From the NCBI GenBank assembly GCA_964501535.1, contig CAZCSV010000011.1:1-35128 (forward strand): a stretch of 35,128 nt of DNA. Direction: 5' to 3'. Below the pieces are notes generated by a model. The model was not told where the DNA came from. It ran no database searches and worked only from the letters and a program-made list of their open reading frames with translations. A program made the position numbers and the translations under genes. Each line of letters opens with the position of its first letter. Position 1 is the first letter of the stretch. Positions 26,468 through 35,128 of the stretch are shown here, in pieces. This DNA comes from FEN-1279 sp964501535 (GTDB lineage: Bacteria > Bacteroidota > Ignavibacteria > Tepidaquicellales > Tepidaquicellaceae).

Positions 26468-27121
26468 TTAAAAATTTATTACCTTACATTCTATTTTAAT
26501 ATTGTCACTTAAAGATTTGCACATATCCAAAGCATTTTTAGGCTCGGCTATAAGAAAATCAATTCCTTCCTTCTTATTCAATATTACCGGCATACGGTTA
26601 TGTATTTTTTCCATAAAAGAGTTGGGTCCCGTAGTAATCATTGATACATAATAATAACCCTCCATTTTTAGAAAGATTGAAGGAATAAAAAAGAAATCCT
26701 CTTCTGGTAAGAATATTTTGTGAGGTATTTTCTTTTTATTAATTTCTTTCCATTCATAAAAAGCAGTGGCAGGTAAAAGACATCTGCTTTTAAAAAATAA
26801 TTGTGTCCAGTANNNNNNNNNNTAAAACACAAAGTATTTTAAAAAAAAATTTTTTAACAAAACGTTTTAAATTATAAATTTAATAACGGTATTAAAAAAT
26901 ATTTGTAATTTCTTTGCTCTATCAAACTGAATTCCCCAAAAATAATTCTTTAATTTAAAGGTCTCCTTATCTTTTAAGACAGACATTACTAAATTCGCAG
27001 GTGCAATATTTTCTTTTTTTAGTTCATTATCGTCTTCGAGTATATAATCCCCTTTAAAATCTTTACTCAGTTTTTCTATTATACTGAAACCGGTTTCTTT
27101 ATTTTCAAATCGTGAGCACAT
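26468..27121 (-). pseudogene. SRAP (YedK/HMCES-like) gene interrupted by an assembly gap
   Basis: Two adjacent minus-strand frames are halves of one protein. The front half (27121-26867) starts MCSRF with the catalytic Cys2 and has ENIAPANLVMSV and FWGIQFDRAKK; it ends at a stop at 26867. The back half (to 26468) has RCLLPATAFYEWKE, with the conserved Glu, and MEKIHNRMPVILNKKEG, with the conserved His. SRAP proteins form a covalent link to abasic sites in single-stranded DNA. Between them are ten Ns (26813-26822) and homopolymers (A9, T7), and the expected N-A-R-x-E segment is garbled. The break is thus more likely a scaffolding/sequence error than real gene loss, but this cannot be settled here. 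Confidence 0.85.
26813..26822. other. Assembly gap (10 Ns)
   Basis: Ten ambiguous bases in a row inside the SRAP gene, flanked by low-complexity A/T runs (26841-26855). A fixed run of ten Ns is typical of a scaffold join, so distance and order across it are less certain than elsewhere. Confidence 0.98.
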
Positions 27122-27203
27122 AGAAAGTTATAATTAGTTAATTTATTACATAGTAATCTAATAATTAAATTTTTATATTTAAAGATTAAAATGAATTTTT
27201 TTT

Positions 27204-28934
27204 ATGAGATTAACGAAATTTTTTCTTCCTACTTTAAAAGAGGATCCTGTAGATGCGGTTGTTATATCGCATAAATTAATGTTACGTTCAGGTATGATAA
27301 GACAACTAACATCAGGTGTATATTCTTATCTTCCGCTAGGTTTGAGAGTTTTTAAGAAAATTGAGGAAATAATTAGGGAAGAAATGAATAATATCGGAGG
27401 CAATGAATTTCTGTTACCTGCTCTATCGCCAAACGAACTTTGGGCTCAAACAGGCAGGCTTGATGATTATGGAGATACAATGTTCAGAATCAAGAATAGA
27501 GAATTAGTACTTGCTCCGACACATGAAGAAGTATTTACTTCAATTGCAAAACCGAATTTGATATCCTATAAAGACCTTCCGGTAATGTGGTATCAGATAC
27601 AAACAAAATTCAGAAATGAAGCCCGTCCGCGATCAGGAGTATTAAGAGGAAGACAATTTACCATGAAAGATGCATATTCATTTGACTTGGATGAAAATGG
27701 ATTGGATATTTCTTATAATTTTCAGGATAAAGCATATAGAAACATCTTTACCCGTTGTGGTCTGAAATTCTTTTCTGTTAAAGCATTTAGCGGTGCTATG
27801 GGCGGAAGCGATTCTGAGGAATTTATGGTTGAATCAGATGCAGGAGAAGATGTTGTCGCTATAACGGCAGATGGAGGCTATTCATCCAATATTGAAGTCG
27901 CAGTTTCTTTTAAAGAGGGAGTTGGCAGAAAAAATTCTGATTTGATTTCCGAACCGTTTCATACACCTAATATAAAATCAATAGAGGAACTTGCAGGATT
28001 TTTAGGGATTAAGGATAAATCTCGACTTGCTAAATCGAGAGTTTTTGTGAATCCTGCAAAAACGGAAAACGATAAAAACGAATATATTCTTGCTTTAGTA
28101 TGCGGTGATGACGAAGTAAATGAGACCAAGCTTCAGAATTTATTCGGTCAGAATATACGACCGGGGCATCCGGAAGAATTAGCTGAAATAACTGGTGCAG
28201 ATGCAGGTTCGATTGGCCCAATTGGTTTAAAAAATAAGGATGTGAAAATAATTGCAGATTTATTATTGAAAGACGCTAACGAATTAATCAGCGGAGCAAA
28301 TAAAAATGATTATCATATGAAAAATATTGATTTGAAAAGAGATGTTAAAAATATTGAATATTTTGATTTGAGGGTTGTTAAAAACGGGGAATTTACGATG
28401 GACAAAAAACAAAGAATTAAAATTACGAAGGCAATTGAGGTTGGACATATATTTAAACTTGGAACCAAATATGCGGAAGCTCTTCACGCATATTATCTCG
28501 ATAAAGAAGGAATTGAACATCCGATAGTAATGGGTAGTTATGGAATAGGTGTTGAAAGAATTGCCGCTGCATATATTGAACAGAATTTCGATGAAAAAGG
28601 AATAATTTGGGGAGGAGAAATTGCGCCTTTTAAAATTCATTTAATTTGCGCTAACGGTCAAAATGATATGCTTGTGAAGGAAACAGATAAGATTTACGAA
28701 ATGCTTGATAAAGAAAAGAAAATTGAAGTATTATATGATGACAGAAAGGATGTCAGGCCTGGATTTAAATTTAATGATGCGGATTTAATAGGAGTGCCGA
28801 TTCAAATAATAATTGGCGAGAAAAATTTTAAAAACGGGAATATTGAAATAAAGATAAGAAGATCAGGCGAAAGAATTATAGTACCTAAGACAAATTTTCT
28901 TAGTAAAATTTTTGAACTTGTAAATGAATATTAA
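27204..28934 (+). CDS. proS: Prolyl-tRNA synthetase
   Basis: 576 aa, bacterial-type with editing insertion. Class II motifs: SGMIRQLTSGVYSYLPLG (motif 1 region), FRNEARPRSGVLRGRQFTMKDAYSFD split as motif 2 (FRNEARPR at ~138-145 and GRQFTMKDAYSFD), and GSYGIGVERIAAAYIEQ (motif 3). A YbaK-like editing domain occupies ~225-390. The anticodon-binding domain follows (FKIHLICANGQ, DDRKDVRPGFKFNDADLIGVP). It charges tRNA-Pro. The last 11 bp overlap maf. It diverges from the SRAP gene. Confidence 0.96.
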   Translation: MRLTKFFLPTLKEDPVDAVVISHKLMLRSGMIRQLTSGVYSYLPLGLRVFKKIEEIIREEMNNIGGNEFLLPALSPNELWAQTGRLDDYGDTMFRIKNRELVLAPTHEEVFTSIAKPNLISYKDLPVMWYQIQTKFRNEARPRSGVLRGRQFTMKDAYSFDLDENGLDISYNFQDKAYRNIFTRCGLKFFSVKAFSGAMGGSDSEEFMVESDAGEDVVAITADGGYSSNIEVAVSFKEGVGRKNSDLISEPFHTPNIKSIEELAGFLGIKDKSRLAKSRVFVNPAKTENDKNEYILALVCGDDEVNETKLQNLFGQNIRPGHPEELAEITGADAGSIGPIGLKNKDVKIIADLLLKDANELISGANKNDYHMKNIDLKRDVKNIEYFDLRVVKNGEFTMDKKQRIKITKAIEVGHIFKLGTKYAEALHAYYLDKEGIEHPIVMGSYGIGVERIAAAYIEQNFDEKGIIWGGEIAPFKIHLICANGQNDMLVKETDKIYEMLDKEKKIEVLYDDRKDVRPGFKFNDADLIGVPIQIIIGEKNFKNGNIEIKIRRSGERIIVPKTNFLSKIFELVNEY

Positions 28935-29514
28935 AAAGATATTAGAAAGAAAATATGTCTTAGCTTCTCGTTCTGAACGAAGGAAAAAGCTGCTTAAACA
29001 GATAGGTCTTAATTTCATTGTGAAAGATAGTAATATTGACGAAATTAACTGTAATGGATATCATCCGATAAAATTGGTGAAATTAAATTCTCAAAATAAA
29101 ACCAGAAAAATTGCCGGGAAATATAAAAATGAAATTGTGATTGGAGCCGATACAATAGTTGTTCTGGATAAAGAAATATTGGGAAAGCCAAGAAATAAAA
29201 AAGAGGCAATATCATTTCTAAAAAAACTTAGTGATAAAAAACATTTTGTGTTTACAGGCTTTTTCTTAATTGATACAAAAAATTTCAAAGAAATTTTTGG
29301 CTATGAGAAGACTTCAGTCTTTTTCAGAAAATTAACTTCAAGTGAAATTGAATATTATGTAGAAAATCACAGGCCGTTTGATAAGGCAGGTTCATATGGT
29401 ATTCAGGATGATTTTGGCTGTCTATTCATTGAAAAAATTAAAGGTGATTATTATAATGTAGTCGGTTTGCCGTTAGTTAAGTTATTCATTTCGCTTCAAA
29501 ATTTGCTTACATAA
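28924..29514 (+). CDS. Maf family nucleotide pyrophosphatase
   Basis: 196 aa, the usual length. Signatures: LASRSERRKKLLKQIGL at the N-terminus (family LASxSPRR), VIGADTIVVLDKEILGKP (~67-84), FTGFFLID, and the C-terminal RPFDKAGSYGIQD. Maf proteins hydrolyse non-canonical or UTP/dTTP-type nucleoside triphosphates and can affect division. The KAGSYGIQD segment favours the dTTP/UTP-specific (YhdE) subgroup. The start codon lies inside the end of proS (11-bp overlap), so it is translationally coupled. Confidence 0.93.
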   Translation: MNIKKILERKYVLASRSERRKKLLKQIGLNFIVKDSNIDEINCNGYHPIKLVKLNSQNKTRKIAGKYKNEIVIGADTIVVLDKEILGKPRNKKEAISFLKKLSDKKHFVFTGFFLIDTKNFKEIFGYEKTSVFFRKLTSSEIEYYVENHRPFDKAGSYGIQDDFGCLFIEKIKGDYYNVVGLPLVKLFISLQNLLT

Positions 29515-29532
29515 TAATTATTCAAACATTTA

Positions 29533-30507
29533 TTGTTCAAGAAATATAAGAAGAAAATATTAATTTCCATTGCAATCGGGGCTTTAATATACCTTGCGTT
29601 CAGTATTTACGCGGATTTTGATAAACTGATATCTGCTTTTATAAGTTTTAATTGGTTATGGCTTCCCGTTATTCTAAGTCTATCTTTTCTGAATTACATT
29701 TTTCGATTTTTCAAATGGCAATATTATGTGAATATTTTAAATATTAAATTAACTTATAAAGTAAGTTTTCTGATATTTCTATCGGCTTTTACAATGAGTG
29801 TTACCCCTGGAAAAATGGGAGAAGTACTAAAGTCATACTTATTAAAAGAAGAAAATGGAACACCTATAAGCAAATCTGCTCCTATTGTACTTGCCGAAAG
29901 GCTTACGGATTTTTTATCTATTATTTTATTGTGCCTAATAGGATCGATAGTCTTTAATTACGGTCAGATTTTAATATTAATTATCGGTCTGTTCTTCATT
30001 TTTACAGTTGCAATTTTAAGTATGAAAAATGTTTCACTGAAGATAATTGGTTTTTTTGAAAAGATTAGTTTTTTAAAGAAACACATTGAAAAAATTCATG
30101 CTGCTTATAATAGTGTTTATGTTATGATGAGCTTAAAACATTTAACGGTTGCAACATTAATTAGTGTAGTATCCTGGTTCTTTGAATGCATAGGATTTTA
30201 TCTGGTGATAAATATTTTTTCTGAGTCGAGCGGATTACAAATTAATTTATTATCTGCAACATTTATTTATGCATTCTCAACATTAATTGGGGCAATTGCT
30301 ATGTTACCCGGAGGTGTCGGTTTAACAGAAGCGTCACTGACAGGTTTACTGGTTTTTTCGAAAATATCAGTGGATATTTCCGTTGCATCTACAATAATTA
30401 TTAGACTTGCAACTTTATGGTTTGCTGTATTCGTAGGGATAATTGCAATTTTTATTTATCAGAAGTTAAAGGATAGGAAAATAGAGAATATTAACTTTTT
30501 GAATTAA
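29533..30507 (+). CDS. Flippase-like membrane protein (LPG synthetase TM / UPF0104 family)
   Basis: 324 aa with seven to nine membrane segments (e.g. 11-26, 39-56, 80-95, 125-165, 208-225). The family pattern is present: TPGKMGEVLKSYLLKEENG and PIVLAERLTDFLSI in the N-terminal half, and GAIAMLPGGVGLTEASLTGLL near the end. Members include the membrane part of MprF (lysyl-PG synthase/flippase) and YbhN. It has no aminoacyl-transferase domain, so only a lipid- or glycan-translocation role is inferred. The start is TTG at 29533, 19 bp after maf. Confidence 0.87.
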   Translation: MFKKYKKKILISIAIGALIYLAFSIYADFDKLISAFISFNWLWLPVILSLSFLNYIFRFFKWQYYVNILNIKLTYKVSFLIFLSAFTMSVTPGKMGEVLKSYLLKEENGTPISKSAPIVLAERLTDFLSIILLCLIGSIVFNYGQILILIIGLFFIFTVAILSMKNVSLKIIGFFEKISFLKKHIEKIHAAYNSVYVMMSLKHLTVATLISVVSWFFECIGFYLVINIFSESSGLQINLLSATFIYAFSTLIGAIAMLPGGVGLTEASLTGLLVFSKISVDISVASTIIIRLATLWFAVFVGIIAIFIYQKLKDRKIENINFLN

Positions 30508-30568
30508 TCAATAAAAATAACTTGAACTTGATACTAATATACAATAATTTAATTGTTTAGAAAATTTT

Positions 30569-30979
30569 ATGAAAGTACAAAAAAACAGAAAAATACGTGT
30601 TATTATAGGAAAAGTTGGTTTGGATGGACATGACAGAGGTGCGAAAGTAATTGCTTCTGCATTAAGGGATAATGGGATAGAAGTAATTTATTTGGGGTTA
30701 AGGCAAACACCTGAATCTGTAGTGGAAACTGCAATTCAGGAAGATGCTGACGCTATTGGTATAAGTATTTTAAGCGGTGCACATATGACTATATTACCAA
30801 AAATCAAGAAATTAATGGAAGAAAAAGGTCTTGATGACGTTATTTTATTCGGTGGTGGAATCATCCCTGAAAAAGATATTGAAGAACTTAATAAACTGCG
30901 AATTGGTAAATTGTTTACTCCCGGAGCTTCTACGAACGAAATTGTTGAATATATTAAAAATACTGTAAAAAGAAGTTAG
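30569..30979 (+). CDS. Stand-alone B12-binding domain protein (methylmalonyl-CoA mutase C-terminal type)
   Basis: 136 aa, equal to the C-terminal cobalamin domain of methylmalonyl-CoA mutase. The DxHxxG motif is intact at 19-24 (DGHDRG), with His21 the predicted lower cobalt ligand. The domain continues with GLDGHDRGAKVIASALRDNG, GISILSGAHMTILP, and FGGGIIP...PGAST at the C-terminus. In split mutases this small subunit works with a separate catalytic subunit, which is not in the window. It lies between the flippase-like gene and the phosphohexomutase, with short gaps of 61 and 22 bp. Confidence 0.92.
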   Translation: MKVQKNRKIRVIIGKVGLDGHDRGAKVIASALRDNGIEVIYLGLRQTPESVVETAIQEDADAIGISILSGAHMTILPKIKKLMEEKGLDDVILFGGGIIPEKDIEELNKLRIGKLFTPGASTNEIVEYIKNTVKRS

Positions 30980-31001
30980 ATAATATAAAAGAATAAACTT
31001 T

Positions 31002-32411
31002 ATGAATAATTTCCCGGAAATTAAATTTGGTACTGACGGTTGGAGGGCAATAATAGCTGATACATATACTTTTGAAAATGTAAGAAGAGTCTCTCTTGCT
31101 ACTGCGAAGGTTTTTAAAAATCATCCTAAAATTAAAAATGGGATAGTAATTGGATATGATACACGCTTCTTATCGAAGGAATTTGCTGTCTCAGCTGCTG
31201 AAATTTTTGGCAGTGAAGGGGTTAAAGTTTTTTTAACTGATTCTTTCGTTACAACTCCTGCCGTTTCACTCCTCACAAAAGACAAAAATCTTGCCTATGG
31301 TGTAGTTATAACTGCTTCTCACAATCCTTACATGTATAATGGTTTTAAGCTTAAAGACGAGTTCGGAGGTTCAATGAGTCCAGATGAAATCACAAAAGTA
31401 GAAGCAGAACTGAAAAATGTTGGTGAAGTTAAAGGTTTTAAAAAACTTGATTGTCTGTTGAATGAAAAGATAGTTGAGTATATAGACGGGAGAAAGTATT
31501 ATATTGAGAACTTAAAGAAAAAAATTGATATAAATCTTGTAAAAAACAATAATTTGAAGATACTGTATGAGACAATGTATGGAACTGGGCAAAATACATT
31601 AAGTGAGATTATTAATATTGAACAATTGCATGCAGAATTTAATCCTTCTTTCGGTGGTGGTGCACCAGAACCCGTTGAAAAAAATCTTAAAGAAGCATTG
31701 GGTAAAATGAGGGATGGAAAATATGATATCGGAATAGTGACCGATGGAGATGCAGACCGGATAGCTATCATAGACGAGAGTGGTAAATTTTTGGATGCCC
31801 AAAAGACATTTGCGTTACTATTGAAATATCTGCACTTTTACAAAGGCTGGACTGGTAAGGTTGTTAGAGGATATTCGACCAGCGATTTAATAAAAAAATA
31901 TTGCGAAAAATATAATCTACAACTTGAAACTGTGCCAATCGGTTTTAAGCATATTTCGAAACTGATGATTTCTGATGATGTTTTGATTGGTGCGGAGGAA
32001 AGCGGAGGAATAGGTATAAAAGGTCATCTCCCTGAAAGGGACGGTGTTTTTAACGGATTGTTATACCTCGAAATGATTGCTAAAACAGGAAAAAGCATTA
32101 GCCAATTGAAAAAAGATTTGGAAAATGAATTTGGTATTTATTTTTACAAGAGAATTGATGTGCACACCACAGAAAGCTTAAAACAAAATACTCTTTCGAA
32201 ATGCGAGCAAATGAGAATTGGAGATAAAATAGGTTTTAAAAAAATTCTTGAAATAGGAAATCTCGATGGATATAAATACAGCTTTGAAAACGGATGGATA
32301 ATAATAAGGGCATCGGGTACAGAACCCTTATTGAGATTTTATTGCGAAACTAACGGAATTGATGAAACTCAAAAAGTATTGGAAGATACAATTAAAAGTT
32401 TTAAATTATAA
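31002..32411 (+). CDS. Phosphoglucomutase/phosphomannomutase family protein
   Basis: 469 aa alpha-D-phosphohexomutase. In order: FGTDGWRAIIADTYTFENV at the N-terminus, the active-site phosphoserine S106 in VITASHNPYMYNGFK, the metal loop TDGDADR (247-253), the sugar-binding loop GAEESGG, and the phosphate-binding RASGTEPLLRFY near the C-terminus. It interconverts hexose-1- and 6-phosphates and would feed sugar-nucleotide pools. Its position just before the SLBB/Wzz genes fits supply of exopolysaccharide precursors. The substrate (glucose or mannose) cannot be decided from sequence. Confidence 0.94.
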   Translation: MNNFPEIKFGTDGWRAIIADTYTFENVRRVSLATAKVFKNHPKIKNGIVIGYDTRFLSKEFAVSAAEIFGSEGVKVFLTDSFVTTPAVSLLTKDKNLAYGVVITASHNPYMYNGFKLKDEFGGSMSPDEITKVEAELKNVGEVKGFKKLDCLLNEKIVEYIDGRKYYIENLKKKIDINLVKNNNLKILYETMYGTGQNTLSEIINIEQLHAEFNPSFGGGAPEPVEKNLKEALGKMRDGKYDIGIVTDGDADRIAIIDESGKFLDAQKTFALLLKYLHFYKGWTGKVVRGYSTSDLIKKYCEKYNLQLETVPIGFKHISKLMISDDVLIGAEESGGIGIKGHLPERDGVFNGLLYLEMIAKTGKSISQLKKDLENEFGIYFYKRIDVHTTESLKQNTLSKCEQMRIGDKIGFKKILEIGNLDGYKYSFENGWIIIRASGTEPLLRFYCETNGIDETQKVLEDTIKSFKL

Positions 32412-32415
32412 AAGT

Positions 32416-34095
32416 ATGAAAAAAAATCTAGAGATATTATTTATATTAATATCTGTATTATTTCTCTGTAATGATGTTTTTTCTCAGGTTAAAGATGCGA
32501 CAAATCAATATCAGCTGAATAAGTCAAGTATTCCTAATATAAATGCAGATGCAACCCAATTATTAAATAATATTCAAGAACCTGTGCTTACATCCACAAC
32601 ACCTGTTGAAGGTGTTGTGGATCCGGAAAAATACATAGTGGGACAAGGGGACATTTTTAATTTAGGACTTTATGGTTACCTTAACCAGGTAATTCCTTTA
32701 ACGGTTTCCCTCGAAGGTACTATCATTGTTCCTACAGTAGGTGAAATAGAGGTCAACGGATTGACATTAAAGAGAGCAAAAGATAAAGTGATTAACACAG
32801 TAAAAAAAAGATATTATTCAAGCGATGTAAGTTTTACACTTGCTCAACCTAGAACTTTTTTAATACAAGTAGCAGGATTGACTCAAGGTACTTATAAGTC
32901 CACAAGTCTCACTCGTCCATCACAAATAATTTCTTTGATATTGTTTGATACATTGAATTATCAAAGGAAAATTGAGGAGAAGAAATATGGTGAGTTTATA
33001 CCGCAATATTCTTTTAGAAATATTGAGTTATTAAGAAAAGACGGTTCTACAGTTAGGATTGATTTTTATAAATTTTTTAGCACGAAGGAAGATAAGTATA
33101 ATCCTTTTTTAAAAGAAGGGGATTTACTTAAAATTCCGAATTTGGAATTAAATAAGAATTGCATTACCGTTAATGGTGCAGTTCAGTTACAGGGAGATTA
33201 TGAGTATTCTGATGATGATGACCTCGAAACTGTAATCGGATTGGGAAGAGGTTTTGATCCAAACGCAGAACCTGACAGTATTATAGTATATAGACCTACT
33301 GATTTTGCGAAAAGTTTTGATGTTTATTATTTATCGTATGATAAGGATAAGAATTTCAAGATAAAAGTTTTTGATCGGGTATTTGTAAAATACAAATATG
33401 ATTTTAAAAGAATGGTTTCTGTTAAAGTGTTGGGTGAGGTACTACGACCGGGTATCTATCCGATTACATTTAAGAATACAAGGTTAAAGGATGTTATTGA
33501 AATGGCTGGAGGTTTTACTAAAAATGCTTATTTACCTTTATGTATAGTATTTAGATCTTTTGATGAAGAATATACAAGAAGAGATACTATGGAAATTATG
33601 ATAAACAGAAGAGCAAATGATTTGATAGTAACAGAAAAAGATAAACTGAGTTTCGAAGAAGATGTAAGAGGTAGAAGAAATAGAGTTGTAATTGATTTTG
33701 AAAAGTTGTTTAATGAAAATGATGAATCTCAAAACATAATTGTTGAAGAAAAAGATATTATTTATATAAATGATGACAAAAAAATTGTGTATGTATATGG
33801 TCAGGTTCAAAGTGAAGGATATGTCGCTTATAAAAAAGGGGAGAATGTAGATTATTATATTGAAAAGGCAGGTGGATATTCATTAGCAGCGGATGAAGGT
33901 GATACGAGAATAATTAAATTCAATAGCAGGGGGTGGTTTAAACCCGATGATACAGAGATTTATTCTGGAGATTTTATTTATGTTCCCAAAAAACAACACA
34001 AACCATTTTCTGAAACAATGACAATAATATCTCAAGTTGCAAGTTTAATTCTTGGAGTTTTAACAACTTATATTTTAATTAAAAACACACAATAA
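32416..34095 (+). CDS. SLBB-domain polysaccharide export protein (Wza-like)
   Basis: 559 aa from the ATG at 32416; an in-frame ATG at 32359 inside the mutase gene is rejected because the 32416 start gives a proper signal peptide (KKNLEILFILISVLFL, ending VFSQ). The Poly_export domain is at ~70-150 (EKYIVGQGDIFNLGLYG, GTIIVPTVGEIEVNGLTL). Several SLBB-type beta-grasp units follow: VKVLGEVLRPGIYPI, VYVYGQVQSEGYVAYKKG and the unit with EKAGGYSLAADEGDTRI. The C-terminus has a hydrophobic helix (SQVASLILGVLTTYILI). There is no lipobox Cys. It forms the outer-membrane export channel of a surface polysaccharide. It is followed 11 bp later by the Wzz-like gene. Confidence 0.9.
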   Translation: MKKNLEILFILISVLFLCNDVFSQVKDATNQYQLNKSSIPNINADATQLLNNIQEPVLTSTTPVEGVVDPEKYIVGQGDIFNLGLYGYLNQVIPLTVSLEGTIIVPTVGEIEVNGLTLKRAKDKVINTVKKRYYSSDVSFTLAQPRTFLIQVAGLTQGTYKSTSLTRPSQIISLILFDTLNYQRKIEEKKYGEFIPQYSFRNIELLRKDGSTVRIDFYKFFSTKEDKYNPFLKEGDLLKIPNLELNKNCITVNGAVQLQGDYEYSDDDDLETVIGLGRGFDPNAEPDSIIVYRPTDFAKSFDVYYLSYDKDKNFKIKVFDRVFVKYKYDFKRMVSVKVLGEVLRPGIYPITFKNTRLKDVIEMAGGFTKNAYLPLCIVFRSFDEEYTRRDTMEIMINRRANDLIVTEKDKLSFEEDVRGRRNRVVIDFEKLFNENDESQNIIVEEKDIIYINDDKKIVYVYGQVQSEGYVAYKKGENVDYYIEKAGGYSLAADEGDTRIIKFNSRGWFKPDDTEIYSGDFIYVPKKQHKPFSETMTIISQVASLILGVLTTYILIKNTQ

Positions 34096-34106
34096 AAATA
34101 GTAAAA

Positions 34107-35128
34107 ATGGGCGAGAAAAATATTGATAAAATCAATGAAACTGAATTTCTGTTGATTGAATATATTAAAATTTTACTTAAAAATAAAAGGTTGATAATAA
34201 TAGCTACATTAATAATTGGTGTAATATTAACTATAATTGCTTTTTTTATACTCGATCCAATTTATTTAAGCATTTCCACAGTAAAAACTTCATCAAAGCC
34301 ATCAGGATTAAGCGGACTACTTGGTGCTAGTGGTTCATCAGATATATCAAGTATTAGTGATTTAGCTTCGGGTGGAACCTCTTCTAAGGAATTATCACTT
34401 TATGAAAGTATTTTAACGAGTAGGCGATGCATAGAAGAGACTGTAGTTAGATTCAAATTGAATGATGATTGGGAATTTAAATTCATGCAAGATGCAGTGA
34501 AAAATTTTAGGGAGAATGTTTTAGAAGTTACAAAAGATTCCAAATCAAATATACTTCAAATAGGAGTATATGATAAAAGACCTGAAAGAGCAAAAGAAAT
34601 CGGAGATTTTTTAATAAATCAATTAAATAAGATAAATACTGAATTAAACGTTCAAAATGCAAAAAATAATAGAGAGTTTATTGAAAAAAGATATAAAGAA
34701 CTCAAAATTGAGTTAGCTAATTCGGAAGATAGTTTAAAAGAGTTTCAAGACGTTTATGGATTGGTACCTGATATGGTTTATAAAGCTGTTTCTCAATCTC
34801 AAATACAACTTGAAACTGAAATTAAATCTGAGGAATTGAAATTGGAGATATTAAAAAAAGTTTTAAGTCTGAACGAACCGGAAATCAAAATTCAAGAAGA
34901 AAAGATAGATTTATTAAAGAAAAATCTTAGCGAAATATTAAATTCCGATGATTCATCAAGTAAGTTAAGGCTTAAAGGTAGCCCTGATATAGTATTAAAA
35001 TATGTAAGGCTTGTAAGAAATGTTGAGATTTCAAATAAAATGCTATTATATTTAATGCCTTTATATGAGCAAGCTAAAATCGACGAGAAAAAAGAAATGC
35101 CTTCTGTAATTATATTAGATTCTCCTAA
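34107..35128 (+). CDS. Wzz-like chain-length determinant protein (partial)
   Basis: The frame runs without stop from the ATG at 34107 to the window end (340 codons so far); the 3' part lies outside. A short cytoplasmic N-terminus (FLLIEYIKILLKNKRLI) is followed by TM1 (~32-52, IIATLIIGVILTIIAFFIL). A long periplasmic coiled-coil region then follows (NREFIEKRYKELKIELANSE, EIKSEELKLEILKKVLS). This is the Wzz/GNVR architecture of polysaccharide co-polymerases. A Gly/Ser-rich insertion (SSKPSGLSGLLGASGSS) comes soon after TM1. It pairs with the Wza-like gene 11 bp upstream to control chain length and export. Confidence 0.88.
   Translation, partial: MGEKNIDKINETEFLLIEYIKILLKNKRLIIIATLIIGVILTIIAFFILDPIYLSISTVKTSSKPSGLSGLLGASGSSDISSISDLASGGTSSKELSLYESILTSRRCIEETVVRFKLNDDWEFKFMQDAVKNFRENVLEVTKDSKSNILQIGVYDKRPERAKEIGDFLINQLNKINTELNVQNAKNNREFIEKRYKELKIELANSEDSLKEFQDVYGLVPDMVYKAVSQSQIQLETEIKSEELKLEILKKVLSLNEPEIKIQEEKIDLLKKNLSEILNSDDSSSKLRLKGSPDIVLKYVRLVRNVEISNKMLLYLMPLYEQAKIDEKKEMPSVIILDSP

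Noticed and set aside
26468..27121. Two separate small genes on the minus strand.
   Set aside because: Each holds one half of the SRAP signature and they meet at the N-run; one broken gene is the simpler reading.
32359..32415. The longer start of the SLBB protein, inside the mutase gene.
   Set aside because: It would add 19 residues in front of a complete signal peptide and overlap the mutase by 53 bp; the ATG at 32416 is better.

Overview
The window reads as a chromosomal segment of a low-GC member of the Bacteroidota/Chlorobi/Ignavibacteria (FCB) group, most likely an Ignavibacteria-like lineage. Evidence for this: two type IX secretion (T9SS) C-terminal sorting tails with the NYPNPFNP signature, a PorV/PorQ-like outer-membrane protein, a CoaC domain with the FCB-style APTMDVDMY motif, a Bacteroidota-type omega subunit, and mostly weak Shine-Dalgarno sites despite an intact anti-SD at the 16S 3' end. 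The assignment is inferred from gene content; no database search was possible. A run of ten Ns at 26813-26822 shows that this is a scaffold.

Layout. (1) 1-3855: an rRNA operon in the order 16S (3' end only) - tRNA-Ile(GAT) - tRNA-Ala(TGC) - 23S - 5S, with a boxB/boxA-like antitermination site and a pre-23S processing stem. (2) 3856-7090: a repeat-rich, very AT-rich zone. It holds duplicated terminators and partial 5S copies, two minus-strand accessory genes (DUF2971 protein, exported TPR protein), and then an array of short hairpin repeats, ending at tRNA-Arg(CCT). (3) 7218-14094: a compact plus-strand housekeeping block: pteridine-reductase-like SDR, LOG family protein, yicC, gmk, rpoZ, coaBC, family-4 uracil-DNA glycosylase, dnaB. 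(4) 14166-23622: surface and envelope genes: a P-domain/Asp-box lipoprotein, a GNAT acetyltransferase, a DUF1460 amidase, plsY, an orphan transketolase N-terminal subunit, a small lipoprotein, a T9SS cargo protein, a fragment of another T9SS cargo gene and a PorV-like protein. (5) 23921-26461: an MBOAT acyltransferase and an AlgX/AlgJ-like SGNH protein, forming a polysaccharide O-acetylation pair. (6) 26468-27121: an SRAP (YedK/HMCES) gene broken by the assembly gap. (7) 27204-35128: proS, maf, a flippase-like membrane protein, a stand-alone B12-binding domain, a phosphohexomutase, and the start of an exopolysaccharide export locus (Wza-like SLBB protein, then a Wzz-like chain-length protein cut by the window edge).

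Functional threads. The yicC-gmk-rpoZ-coaBC-udg-dnaB block links nucleotide metabolism, transcription, CoA synthesis and replication. The right-hand third points to a cell-surface polysaccharide pathway: hexose-phosphate supply (phosphohexomutase), export (SLBB/Wza), chain length (Wzz) and, nearby, O-acetylation (MBOAT plus SGNH). The T9SS genes and PorV-like protein point to surface delivery of beta-propeller-like proteins. The least explained part is the repeat-dense stretch between the rRNA operon and tRNA-Arg, where terminator/5S fragments and an approximately 50-bp-period hairpin array flank two AT-rich accessory genes.
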